Source: Bacteroidota bacterium
GTDB lineage: Bacteria > Bacteroidota > Bacteroidia > Chitinophagales > Chitinophagaceae
Reading direction: 5' to 3'
Length of the DNA: 5,998 nucleotides
Assembly: GCA_029778965.1 (NCBI GenBank)
Contig: JAKPBL010000297.1
Coordinates: forward strand, 1 to 5,998
Shown here one piece after another: positions 1 through 5,998 of this stretch (positions are counted from its first letter, which is position 1; every line of letters starts with the position of its first letter). The notes below the pieces were generated by a model. It saw only the letters and a list, made by a program, of their open reading frames with translations, made no database searches and was not told the origin of the DNA. The translations under genes and the position numbers were made by a program.

Positions 1-66
1 GAAAGCATCTTCAAAGACTACCGCGCCCGCATCAAAAATACAGAAGGAGAAGAAGCCGCCGCATGA
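1..66 (+). CDS. C-terminal end of an unidentified protein (5' part outside window)
   Basis: A frame open from the first base encodes 21 residues and stops at TGA 64-66. The tail begins ESIFKDYRARIKN and ends in an acidic, Ala-rich stretch (EGEEAAA). Too little is present to assign a family. Its reality is supported by the next gene, whose ATG (63-65) overlaps this stop in the classic ATGA arrangement, which suggests one transcript and possibly translational coupling. The A/G-rich run at 42-55 encodes the acidic tail. It includes AGGAG at 45-49, 13 bases from the next start, so it could serve weakly as a ribosome binding site. Function unknown. Confidence 0.6.
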   Translation, partial: ESIFKDYRARIKNTEGEEAAA

Positions 67-935
67 AAGCCGCTTTTCTAAAACTGCATATGGCGGTATT
101 CCTGGCCGGCTTTACCGGCATATTGGGCCGCCTTATTACATTGAACGAAGGGTTGCTGGTGTGGTACCGGCTGCTGATCAGCGCTGCTACCTTTTGGATA
201 CTGTTCAGTTGGCAGGGAAAGCTTCAGAAGATTCCGCCTGCAACCATTGCCCGTATATTCGGTATCGGTGCCATTGCCGCCCTGCATTGGGTGTGCTTTT
301 ATGGTTCCATCAAGTATTCGAATGTGTCTGTAGGGCTGGTCTGTTTTTCGGCCGTTGGTTTTTTTACAGCCATCCTGGAGCCGCTTATTTTGCGTCGCCG
401 GTTTGTATGGAGTGAATTGATGCTGGGCCTGCTGGTAATGGCGGGCATCTACCTGATTTTTCAATTTGATCCGCAATACAAGCAGGGTATTATGATCGGT
501 ATGGTTTCGTCGCTGCTGGGCGCCACTTTTCCCATTTTGAACCGCCAGGTGCTGAAAACAGTTTCCGTTGAAACCCTTAATACGTACGAGCTTACCGGCG
601 GGCTCCTGGTGCTTAGCATGTTGCTGCCGGTTTACCTGCATTATTTTCCGGCGAAGCAGTTGCTGCCCGGCTGGCAAGACTTCGGCTGGCTTTTATTTCT
701 TTCCTGGGCCTGCTCGGTATGGGCTTTCCAACTGGTCGGCTTCGCCCTGAAACATATTTCTGCCTTTACCGTGAACCTGACCTATAACCTGGAGCCGGTA
801 TATGGAATTCTCCTGGCCTTTGTCGTGTTCGGCGAGAACAGAAACCTCAAATGGAATTTTTATATTGGGTTTTGTTTGATTTTGCTGGCTGTGCTATTGC
901 AGATGTACCGGGTTCGTCGCAGCAGCCCGCGCTAA
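63..935 (+). CDS. EamA/DMT-superfamily transporter, 10 transmembrane helices
   Basis: This is an inner-membrane protein of 290 residues, the usual size for drug/metabolite transporter (EamA, RhaT-like) permeases, which move small metabolites such as amino acids, sugars or purines. Hydrophobic segments lie at roughly 8-25, 30-50, 64-82, 87-109, 117-134, 141-160, 174-193, 205-222, 226-257 and 264-283, consistent with ten helices and two EamA repeats (about 1-135 and 142-282). Both halves carry an LEP motif (residues 105-107 and 243-245) followed by a short polar loop and another helix, the internal duplication expected of the family. The C-terminus is basic (YRVRRSSPR), which suits a cytoplasmic end. 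The start at 63 overlaps the preceding stop, and the peptidase gene follows after 10 bases, so it is probably the middle gene of an operon. The substrate cannot be read from sequence. Confidence 0.9.
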   Translation: MKAAFLKLHMAVFLAGFTGILGRLITLNEGLLVWYRLLISAATFWILFSWQGKLQKIPPATIARIFGIGAIAALHWVCFYGSIKYSNVSVGLVCFSAVGFFTAILEPLILRRRFVWSELMLGLLVMAGIYLIFQFDPQYKQGIMIGMVSSLLGATFPILNRQVLKTVSVETLNTYELTGGLLVLSMLLPVYLHYFPAKQLLPGWQDFGWLLFLSWACSVWAFQLVGFALKHISAFTVNLTYNLEPVYGILLAFVVFGENRNLKWNFYIGFCLILLAVLLQMYRVRRSSPR

Positions 936-945
936 ATATATACAT

Positions 946-3864
946 ATGAAGATCCTGATTCGCTTACTGGCATTGTGGTTGCTGACCATTGCCGGTACCC
1001 GCCTTGCGCAAGCGCAGAAGAAACCATTGACGCACCAGTCGTACGACGAATGGCAAAGCATCGGCCAGAAAATTATCAGTGCCGATGGAAAATACATGGC
1101 CTGGGTCGTGAACCTGCAGGAAGGCGATGGCTGGCTGGAGGTACAGGCGGTGAACAGGCAATGGAAAAAGATCATTCCGCGGGGCGCCATGCCCTCTTTT
1201 ACCGACGATGGCCGTTTTTTGGTTTGTCATATCAAGCCACTGTTCAAAGAAATCCGCGAGGCAAAAATCCGGAAGAAAACACCGGCCGAAATGCCTAAAG
1301 ATTCACTGGCGATATGTGTGCTGGGACAGGACAGCCTGCGCAAAATAGCATTGGTAAAATCGTATAAAATACCGGGAGAAGGCAATAGCGCCTGGCTGGC
1401 CTGGCTGATGGAAAAGCAGCCACCGGCTCCCGCGGCAATACCCGACTCTGCCGCCCGCCTCCAAAAGCTGCTCGCCCATGCCGACAGCCTGGTGAAGGTG
1501 GCCGACAGTATTCGCGGTAAAGTGGCGCTGGCAAGAAAAGCCGGGCTGGAGACATTGAAGCCTGCCACGGTCCCGAAAGCCGAAGCACCAAAAAAAGACG
1601 AGAAAGAAGGCACCGATCTCGTATTGTTCAATATGGCCAGTGGTGTTGAAAAACGCTTTGGCGCAGTGACCGATTATGCCTTTAGCAAGAAGGCCGGCGT
1701 GCTGGTGGTGGCAACCACCAACCGCTTGCTCTGGCACGACCTGCAACGCACCGCAACCGATACGGTCATGAAGCAGTTCAACGAAGTAAAGGGCATAGTG
1801 CTGGCCGATGATGCCAGCCGCCTGGTTTTTTATGCGGAGAGAGACAGCAGTGCGAAATCCCTGCACAAGTATTACAAGCTGTGGCAGTATCAGCCGGGAC
1901 AAGATTCAGCCACCGTGCTGTTGGGTGCCGCACCCGCCGCCATGGCGCGGGGCAGGAAAACGGTACTGTTGCCCGAGGCCGGCGCCTGGTTCAGTAAAAA
2001 TAACCAGCGGGTATTCTTCAGCGTTGCTGCCGAATGGCCGGTAAAAGATACCAGCCTGGTGCCTTTTGAAACAGCGGGGCTCGACCTCTGGAGCTATACC
2101 GACGACTACCTGCAGCCTCAGCAACTGGTGAACCTGAACCAGGAAAAATCGGCCGGATGGCTGGGATATATAGAACTGGCCGGTGGGCGATGGCAGATGC
2201 TGGGCGATGACAGTTGCGAATCGGTTCGGGTGGTCGCCAAAGGAGATGGCGCCGTGGCATTAGGCAGTTCTACCAGGGGCTATCGCATTCGCCAGCAATG
2301 GTCACAAGACGGTATGCACAACCTGTATGTGATCGATGTGAAAAGCGGCGCCCGTAAGCTGGTTGCGGCCGGCCTGAAAAGAGGATACGAGCAGCTATCG
2401 CCCGGCGGCAGGTATATCTGCTGGTACGACACCAATATAAAGCAATGGAAGGTATATGATATCGCCGCCGCCAAAACCTCGGTTCTGTCGAAAGGCATTA
2501 CGGCGCCCCTGTACGACGAGGAAGACGACCATCCCGATGACCCGCCGGCACACGGCTTTATGGGCTGGCTGGAGGGAGACGAAGCAGCGTTTATATATGA
2601 CCGTTATGACGTATGGCAGGTGGATCCGGCCGGTCATAAACCCGCTGTTTGCCTGACGAAAGGCGCCGGTCGCAAAAACAGGATCGCCATTCGGTATAAC
2701 CGGCTCGATCCCGAAACGGAATACATAAAAAAGGGCGACTGGCTTTTGTTCGACCTGTTCGATTATAAGCAAAAAGGCGCCAACTGGATGAGCTATAAAG
2801 AAGGAGATGCATTCCGCCTCGACACCAGTTCTCTGCAGGGAGCGCAGTACACGTTGCCCGTGAAGGCCCGCCGCGCCAATGATTTCATCTATGTGAAACA
2901 AACACCGTCTACCAGAGATGTCTATGCGGGAAGCGTAGTGCAGGCGGTTGACCAAACCGGCAACCAGCCTTATTCAGCGCTGAATCCCCAGCAGGCGGCG
3001 TATAACTGGTTTACGGTAGAGCTGAAGCACTGGAAGACCCTGGCGGGAGAGAGCAACGAGGGACTACTGTACAAACCGGAGAATTTCGATCCTTCGAAAA
3101 AGTATCCCGTGATATTGTATTTCTATGAGAGAGATGCGGATAACCGGTATAATTATATCGAGCCCATGCCCGTGCGCGCATCGGTGAACATTGCTTATTA
3201 CACCAGCAACGGCTATATCGTTTTCGACCCCGATATTAAATACAAAACCGGTCAGCCTGGTGAAGATGCATACAATGCCGTGGTAGGCGCCGCCCGATGG
3301 CTGCAGAAGCAACCGTGGATCGACAGTACGAAAATGGGCATACAGGGGCATAGCTGGGGTGGCTACCAGGTCGCTTACCTCGTAACGCGCACCAATATGT
3401 TTGCCGCTGCCGAATCGGGTGCGCCCGTCAGCAATATGACCAGCGCCTATGGCGGCATTCGCTGGGGTACGGGTATCAGCCGGCAGTTCCAGTATGAGAA
3501 AACGCAGAGCCGGCTGGGTAAGACTTTGTGGGAAGACCAGCAGCGTTACCTCAAAAACTCGCCGCTGTTCCGCGCCGACAAGATCAATACGCCGTTGCTG
3601 ATCCTGCACAATGATAAAGACGACGCCGTTCCCTGGTACCAGGGCATTGAGCTGTTCACTGCCATGAAACGGCTGGGTAAAACCGCCTGGCTCGTGAATT
3701 ACAACGATGAGCCCCACGGTATAACGGAGAGGCGCAACCGAAAAGACTGGACCATCCGTATGTCGCAGTTCTTCGACCATTACCTCAAAGGCAAGCCGGC
3801 GCCGCGGTGGATGACCGAAGGTGTTCCTGCGCGTGACAAAGGCGTAAGCTGGGGGCTCGACTAA
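946..3864 (+). CDS. Secreted S9 family (prolyl oligopeptidase) serine peptidase
   Basis: The protein has 972 residues. A Sec signal peptide occupies about 1-23 (basic start, hydrophobic core, probable cut after AQA before QKK), so it should act in the periplasm or outside the cell. Residues ~30-690 resemble the N-terminal beta-propeller of S9 peptidases, including an acidic stretch at 523-532 (YDEEDDHPDD) and the motif YDRYDVWQVDP at 551-561, which I recall from long Bacteroidota S9 proteins. The C-terminal alpha/beta-hydrolase domain (~700-960) has a full triad: S803 in GHSWGGYQ, D892 in HNDKDDAVP and H924 in NDEPHGIT. It therefore probably cleaves peptides or oligopeptides, though the exact specificity and S9 subfamily are unclear and an esterase role cannot be excluded. 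A helix-prone segment (166-205) followed by a Pro/Lys-rich stretch (206-222) interrupts the propeller region. It starts 10 bases after the transporter stop behind an A/T-rich leader with no Shine-Dalgarno sequence, and is likely co-transcribed with it. Confidence 0.93.
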   Translation: MKILIRLLALWLLTIAGTRLAQAQKKPLTHQSYDEWQSIGQKIISADGKYMAWVVNLQEGDGWLEVQAVNRQWKKIIPRGAMPSFTDDGRFLVCHIKPLFKEIREAKIRKKTPAEMPKDSLAICVLGQDSLRKIALVKSYKIPGEGNSAWLAWLMEKQPPAPAAIPDSAARLQKLLAHADSLVKVADSIRGKVALARKAGLETLKPATVPKAEAPKKDEKEGTDLVLFNMASGVEKRFGAVTDYAFSKKAGVLVVATTNRLLWHDLQRTATDTVMKQFNEVKGIVLADDASRLVFYAERDSSAKSLHKYYKLWQYQPGQDSATVLLGAAPAAMARGRKTVLLPEAGAWFSKNNQRVFFSVAAEWPVKDTSLVPFETAGLDLWSYTDDYLQPQQLVNLNQEKSAGWLGYIELAGGRWQMLGDDSCESVRVVAKGDGAVALGSSTRGYRIRQQWSQDGMHNLYVIDVKSGARKLVAAGLKRGYEQLSPGGRYICWYDTNIKQWKVYDIAAAKTSVLSKGITAPLYDEEDDHPDDPPAHGFMGWLEGDEAAFIYDRYDVWQVDPAGHKPAVCLTKGAGRKNRIAIRYNRLDPETEYIKKGDWLLFDLFDYKQKGANWMSYKEGDAFRLDTSSLQGAQYTLPVKARRANDFIYVKQTPSTRDVYAGSVVQAVDQTGNQPYSALNPQQAAYNWFTVELKHWKTLAGESNEGLLYKPENFDPSKKYPVILYFYERDADNRYNYIEPMPVRASVNIAYYTSNGYIVFDPDIKYKTGQPGEDAYNAVVGAARWLQKQPWIDSTKMGIQGHSWGGYQVAYLVTRTNMFAAAESGAPVSNMTSAYGGIRWGTGISRQFQYEKTQSRLGKTLWEDQQRYLKNSPLFRADKINTPLLILHNDKDDAVPWYQGIELFTAMKRLGKTAWLVNYNDEPHGITERRNRKDWTIRMSQFFDHYLKGKPAPRWMTEGVPARDKGVSWGLD

Positions 3865-4568
3865 CTGATATACCGCACCAGGCAGCGCTTGGCAATGGGC
3901 AGCAGCGTTTCTTCAACGGGGAAAGAGAGCGGCGTGTTGATGGTGTACACCGCCGGGTTGGGCAGGTCTTTGTTTTCTTTGATCAGCCCCACTTTCATAT
4001 TCTCGAAGCTGTTGGCGATGGAACGCCGTGTACGGCGAAGAAAGCTGGTGCGTATGGCGCGGTACTGTTCGTCGTGCTTTTCGAATATGCTTAACCGGTA
4101 GTGATATACCAGCGTGGACCGGGTGTGGCTGGTGCTGAGCAGAAAATAGCCTTCCTTATTGTCGAGCGGAATCAACCCGACGGGTTCGATCCGGATGCTT
4201 TTTTCGACCATTTCATAGATCTCCGTGCCGTTGCGGATCGATCCCTTGATCGCTTTTTCGGCGAAATGAATGATGCTTTCCAGCTCTTCCATCAAACCGT
4301 CGTCGGCGATCACCTGTTCGTACAGCAACTGGAGCTTCTCCAACTGAACGCCCGTGAGCTTTTTGGGGAATTGGTCTTGCAGCACTTTTTTATTGTCGCG
4401 CAGCTTGATGATATTGTTGTAGTGGAAGATGATATCGCCCAATTGCGGGTAGAGCTTATTCTCGTCGAAATAGCGGTTGATTTCCTGCAGGTAGGCGAGC
4501 AGGGTGTATTTTTTCAGTTCGAAATCGATATAGCCTTCCGCAAACCAGGTTTGAGACAAAGTTTTCAT
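3861..4568 (-). CDS. Conserved-looking hypothetical protein, 235 residues, cytoplasmic
   Basis: I do not recognise a named family, although the opening (MKTLSQTWFAEGYIDFELKK) resembles uncharacterised Bacteroidota proteins I have seen. There is no signal peptide or membrane helix. The first ~125 residues are rich in charged and aromatic residues and look mainly alpha-helical (for example ~16-60 and ~72-108). The second half (~126-235) looks more mixed or beta, with the segment EPVGLIPLDNKEGYFLLS at 128-145, a basic patch RTSFLRRTRRS at 173-183, and an alternating stretch near 203-220. No catalytic motif or metal site is evident. The start at 4568 is the first residue of a coherent N-terminus and leaves a 48-base divergent spacer to the phosphatase gene. 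The stop TAG (3863-3861) interlocks with the peptidase stop. Codon use matches its neighbours. A protein-protein or nucleic-acid-binding role is possible but unsupported. Confidence 0.82.
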   Translation of the reverse strand: MKTLSQTWFAEGYIDFELKKYTLLAYLQEINRYFDENKLYPQLGDIIFHYNNIIKLRDNKKVLQDQFPKKLTGVQLEKLQLLYEQVIADDGLMEELESIIHFAEKAIKGSIRNGTEIYEMVEKSIRIEPVGLIPLDNKEGYFLLSTSHTRSTLVYHYRLSIFEKHDEQYRAIRTSFLRRTRRSIANSFENMKVGLIKENKDLPNPAVYTINTPLSFPVEETLLPIAKRCLVRYIS

Positions 4569-4616
4569 GGCGAAAGAATTTTCTATAAATTACGAAAATG
4601 CTTTAAAACCTCAGAT
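4569..4616. promoter_or_regulatory. Divergent spacer, probable site of two back-to-back promoters
   Basis: These 48 bases lie between the start codons of the 235-residue protein gene (minus) and the phosphatase gene (plus), and are clearly richer in A/T than the surrounding coding DNA. On the minus strand, TAATTTAT (4592 down to 4585) is one base off the Bacteroidota -7 consensus TAnnTTTG, 17 bases before the ATG. I see no good TTG -33 element at the expected distance. On the plus strand TATAAATT (4584-4591) is a poor match. No Shine-Dalgarno sequence is visible for either gene. Placing promoters here is an inference mainly from gene orientation, and the individual elements are weak. Confidence 0.35.
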
Positions 4617-5126
4617 ATGCTGAACCGGTTGATAATACTCGCGCTGTTCTTCTGTATAACGGCCTGTTCGCACCGATATTATGTGGTTCGCCACGGGGAG
4701 AAAGCAACGCCGCCGCCGGGGAATGCCGACCTAAAGGAAGACCCGAACCTGTCGGCTGCCGGTACCGAGCGCGCACGCGCGCTGCTGCAGCGGCTGCAGG
4801 AAGCGAAGATCACCCGCGTGTATTCAACGGCCACGGTAAGAACCGAATCAACCGCGGCGCCTGTTGCCACTTATTTCAACCTGCCTATCCGCAAATACGG
4901 AAAAGTCGATTCGGCTTTTATCAGGTCGCTCCGGTCATTGAAAGAGAATGTGCTGGTGGTGGGGCATAGCAATACCGTGGATGACATTGTGAATGGCCTG
5001 GTGCCTTCGGCCAATATGACCGACCTGCCCGAAACGGAGTACGACAACCTGTATATCATTAAGAAGAGGGGTCACCGGTATATGTTGCAAAAAGCCAAAT
5101 ACGGGCAGCCTTCGGAGCAGTATTGA
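4617..5126 (+). CDS. Histidine phosphatase family lipoprotein (phosphoglycerate mutase/SixA-like)
   Basis: This 169-residue protein has a lipoprotein signal: N-terminal MLNR, hydrophobic core 5-14, and lipobox ITAC with C17 as the lipidation site. It should be membrane-anchored and exported. The catalytic core follows at once: RHG at 25-27 (H26 would carry the phosphate), a second Arg at R75 in VYSTATVRTESTAAP, and the second catalytic His H117 in VVGHSNT. An acidic motif ETEYDNLY at 139-146 is typical of the branch. It is a minimal, single-domain enzyme of about SixA size without a cap insertion. The substrate is unknown. Residues 18-19 after the Cys (SH) lack the acidic signal associated with surface export in Bacteroidota, so a periplasm-facing location is more likely. 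The start at 4617 is chosen because it yields the lipoprotein signal. The frame stays open far upstream (to 4101), but that stretch is antisense to another gene. It converges on the E2 gene with a single base between stops. Confidence 0.9.
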   Translation: MLNRLIILALFFCITACSHRYYVVRHGEKATPPPGNADLKEDPNLSAAGTERARALLQRLQEAKITRVYSTATVRTESTAAPVATYFNLPIRKYGKVDSAFIRSLRSLKENVLVVGHSNTVDDIVNGLVPSANMTDLPETEYDNLYIIKKRGHRYMLQKAKYGQPSEQY

Positions 5127-5127
5127 T

Positions 5128-5998
5128 TTAGTATTCGCGCTGCGGATCAAAATGCTCCAACTCGCGGGCTACTGCGGTCAGGAAGCTGGCGCCGACGCTG
5201 CCGTCTACCACCCGGTGATCGTAGCTCAGGCTGAGGTACATCATGTGACGGATGGCGATAGAGTCGCCCTGCTCGGTTTCCACCACCACTGGTCTTTTCT
5301 TGATCGCACCTACGGCGAGAATAGCCACCTGCGGCTGGTTGATGATGGGCGTGCCCATCAGGCTGCCGAAAGTGCCCACATTGGTAAGGGTGAAAGTGCC
5401 GTTCTGCGTGTCTTCGGGTTTGAGCCTGTTCTGGCGGGCGGCATCTGCCAGGCTGTTCACCTGGCTGGCGAGGCCCAGCAGGTTAAGCTGGTCGGCCTGT
5501 TTGATGACCGGCACAATCAGGTTGCCGCTGGGAAGGGCGGTAGCCATGCCGATATTGATGTCTTTCTTCAGCAAAATTCGGTCGCCGTCGACGCTGCTGT
5601 TCACCATCGGGAATTTCTTGATGCAACGGGCCACCGCCTCCAGGAAGATCGGCATATAAGTGATCTTCACGCGATCGTGGTGAAGGAACCTGTCTTTTAC
5701 CCGTTCCCGCCATTGCACGATATTGGTGACGTCGGCTTCGGTGAAAGACGTTACATGCGGGCTCGTCTGCTTGCTTTTCACCATGTGATCGGCGATCAGG
5801 CGGCGCATGCGGTCCATTTCAATGATCTCGACATGGCCGGTGCCCGCTGTAACCGGGGCGCTGTAAGCAGCAGCAGTGCCGGCTGGTTTGGTATCGTTGG
5901 TAACGGGCGGGATTTTTTCGGTTTCAGGCGGTACTGTTTTTTCTCCGGTACCGGTCGTTTCCCCGGGCGCCGGCATTGTTTCGGCGGCCAGGCCATTG
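5128..5998 (-). CDS. 2-oxo acid dehydrogenase E2 (dihydrolipoamide acyltransferase), C-terminal part; 5' end outside window
   Basis: E2 forms the core of pyruvate-, 2-oxoglutarate- or branched-chain 2-oxoacid dehydrogenase complexes and transfers the acyl group from lipoyl-lysine to CoA in the cytoplasm. Residues are counted here from the Met at 5976. Residues 1-48 are a flexible linker rich in Thr, Pro, Glu and Ala. The catalytic domain runs from about 49 to 282. It contains DHRVVDG at 253-259 (H254 is the catalytic base), TNVGTFG at 198-204 (T198 aligns with the catalytic Thr of E. coli SucB) and GTPIINQPQVAIL at 208-220. The frame is open to the window edge, with seven more codons (NGLAAET) before that Met, so it is an internal Met. 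The lipoyl and subunit-binding domains would lie beyond 5998. The MDRMRRLIADHMV start of the domain (54-66) and TSPHVT (71-76) match the branched-chain/pyruvate-like E2 of Bacteroidota better than SucB. The exact substrate is not settled. Neither E1 nor E3 is in the window. Confidence 0.93.
   Translation of the reverse strand, partial: NGLAAETMPAPGETTGTGEKTVPPETEKIPPVTNDTKPAGTAAAYSAPVTAGTGHVEIIEMDRMRRLIADHMVKSKQTSPHVTSFTEADVTNIVQWRERVKDRFLHHDRVKITYMPIFLEAVARCIKKFPMVNSSVDGDRILLKKDINIGMATALPSGNLIVPVIKQADQLNLLGLASQVNSLADAARQNRLKPEDTQNGTFTLTNVGTFGSLMGTPIINQPQVAILAVGAIKKRPVVVETEQGDSIAIRHMMYLSLSYDHRVVDGSVGASFLTAVARELEHFDPQREY

Noticed and set aside
78..677. Open frame of 199 codons on the minus strand inside the transporter gene
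   Set aside because: The translation is rich in Gln, His, Lys and Asn, as expected from the reverse complement of a membrane protein gene, and has no coherent fold pattern.
3396..3403. TATGTTTG, a perfect match to the Bacteroidota -7 promoter consensus TAnnTTTG
   Set aside because: It lies deep inside the peptidase catalytic domain, has no TTG element at the usual upstream distance, and no plus-strand gene start follows nearby. Likely chance.
3064..3780. Open frame of 238 codons on the minus strand inside the S9 peptidase gene
   Set aside because: It lies wholly antisense to the conserved catalytic domain with triad residues S803, D892 and H924. Its translation has no recognisable domain organisation, so it is a shadow frame.
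3865..3910. Possible hairpin just after the peptidase stop (short CGCT/AGCG pairing)
   Set aside because: The stem is only about four bases, there is no T-tract, and the bases encode the C-terminus of the opposite gene. It does not support a terminator call.
4769..4799. GC-rich near-palindrome at 4769-4782 and a repeated GCTGCAG (4784-4790 and 4793-4799)
   Set aside because: It lies inside the phosphatase coding frame and encodes a normal amphipathic helix (ERARALLQRLQ). Ala/Arg/Leu/Gln codons explain the pattern, and there is no T-run after it.
5252..5659. Open frame of 135 codons on the plus strand inside the E2 gene
   Set aside because: It is antisense to the highly conserved E2 catalytic domain and has no recognisable protein features.

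Overview
The window looks like chromosomal DNA of a Bacteroidota bacterium, most likely Chitinophagaceae or a close relative. This is inferred from three things: the E2 acyltransferase and the long S9 peptidase resemble types I know from that phylum; most start codons follow A/T-rich leaders without a clear Shine-Dalgarno sequence; and base composition is moderate with ordinary codon use throughout. I see no mobile element, CRISPR array, RNA gene or sign of recent transfer.

Layout. Positions 1-3864 (+) hold a likely operon: the last 21 codons of an unidentified gene, then a 10-helix EamA/DMT-type transporter joined to it by an ATGA start/stop overlap, then 10 bases later a large secreted S9 (prolyl oligopeptidase family) serine peptidase with a complete catalytic triad. 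Next comes a conserved-looking but unrecognised 235-residue cytoplasmic protein on the minus strand (3861-4568), whose stop codon interlocks with that of the peptidase. A 48-base divergent spacer separates it from a small lipoprotein of the histidine phosphatase family (4617-5126, +). The right edge (5128-5998, -) holds the C-terminal catalytic part of a 2-oxo acid dehydrogenase E2 acyltransferase, whose 5' end lies outside the window.

How the genes work together. The transporter and peptidase are probably co-transcribed. A role in peptide or amino-acid scavenging would fit but is only inferred. The E2 belongs to central or branched-chain oxo-acid oxidation, and none of its partner subunits is in the window. 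Nothing links the phosphatase or the 235-residue protein to the others apart from position.

Novelty. I did not find a convincing undescribed system. The points most worth checking are the unrecognised 235-residue protein divergent from a lipoprotein phosphatase, the two convergent junctions with no space for a terminator, and a long antisense open frame that could mislead gene callers about the phosphatase start.
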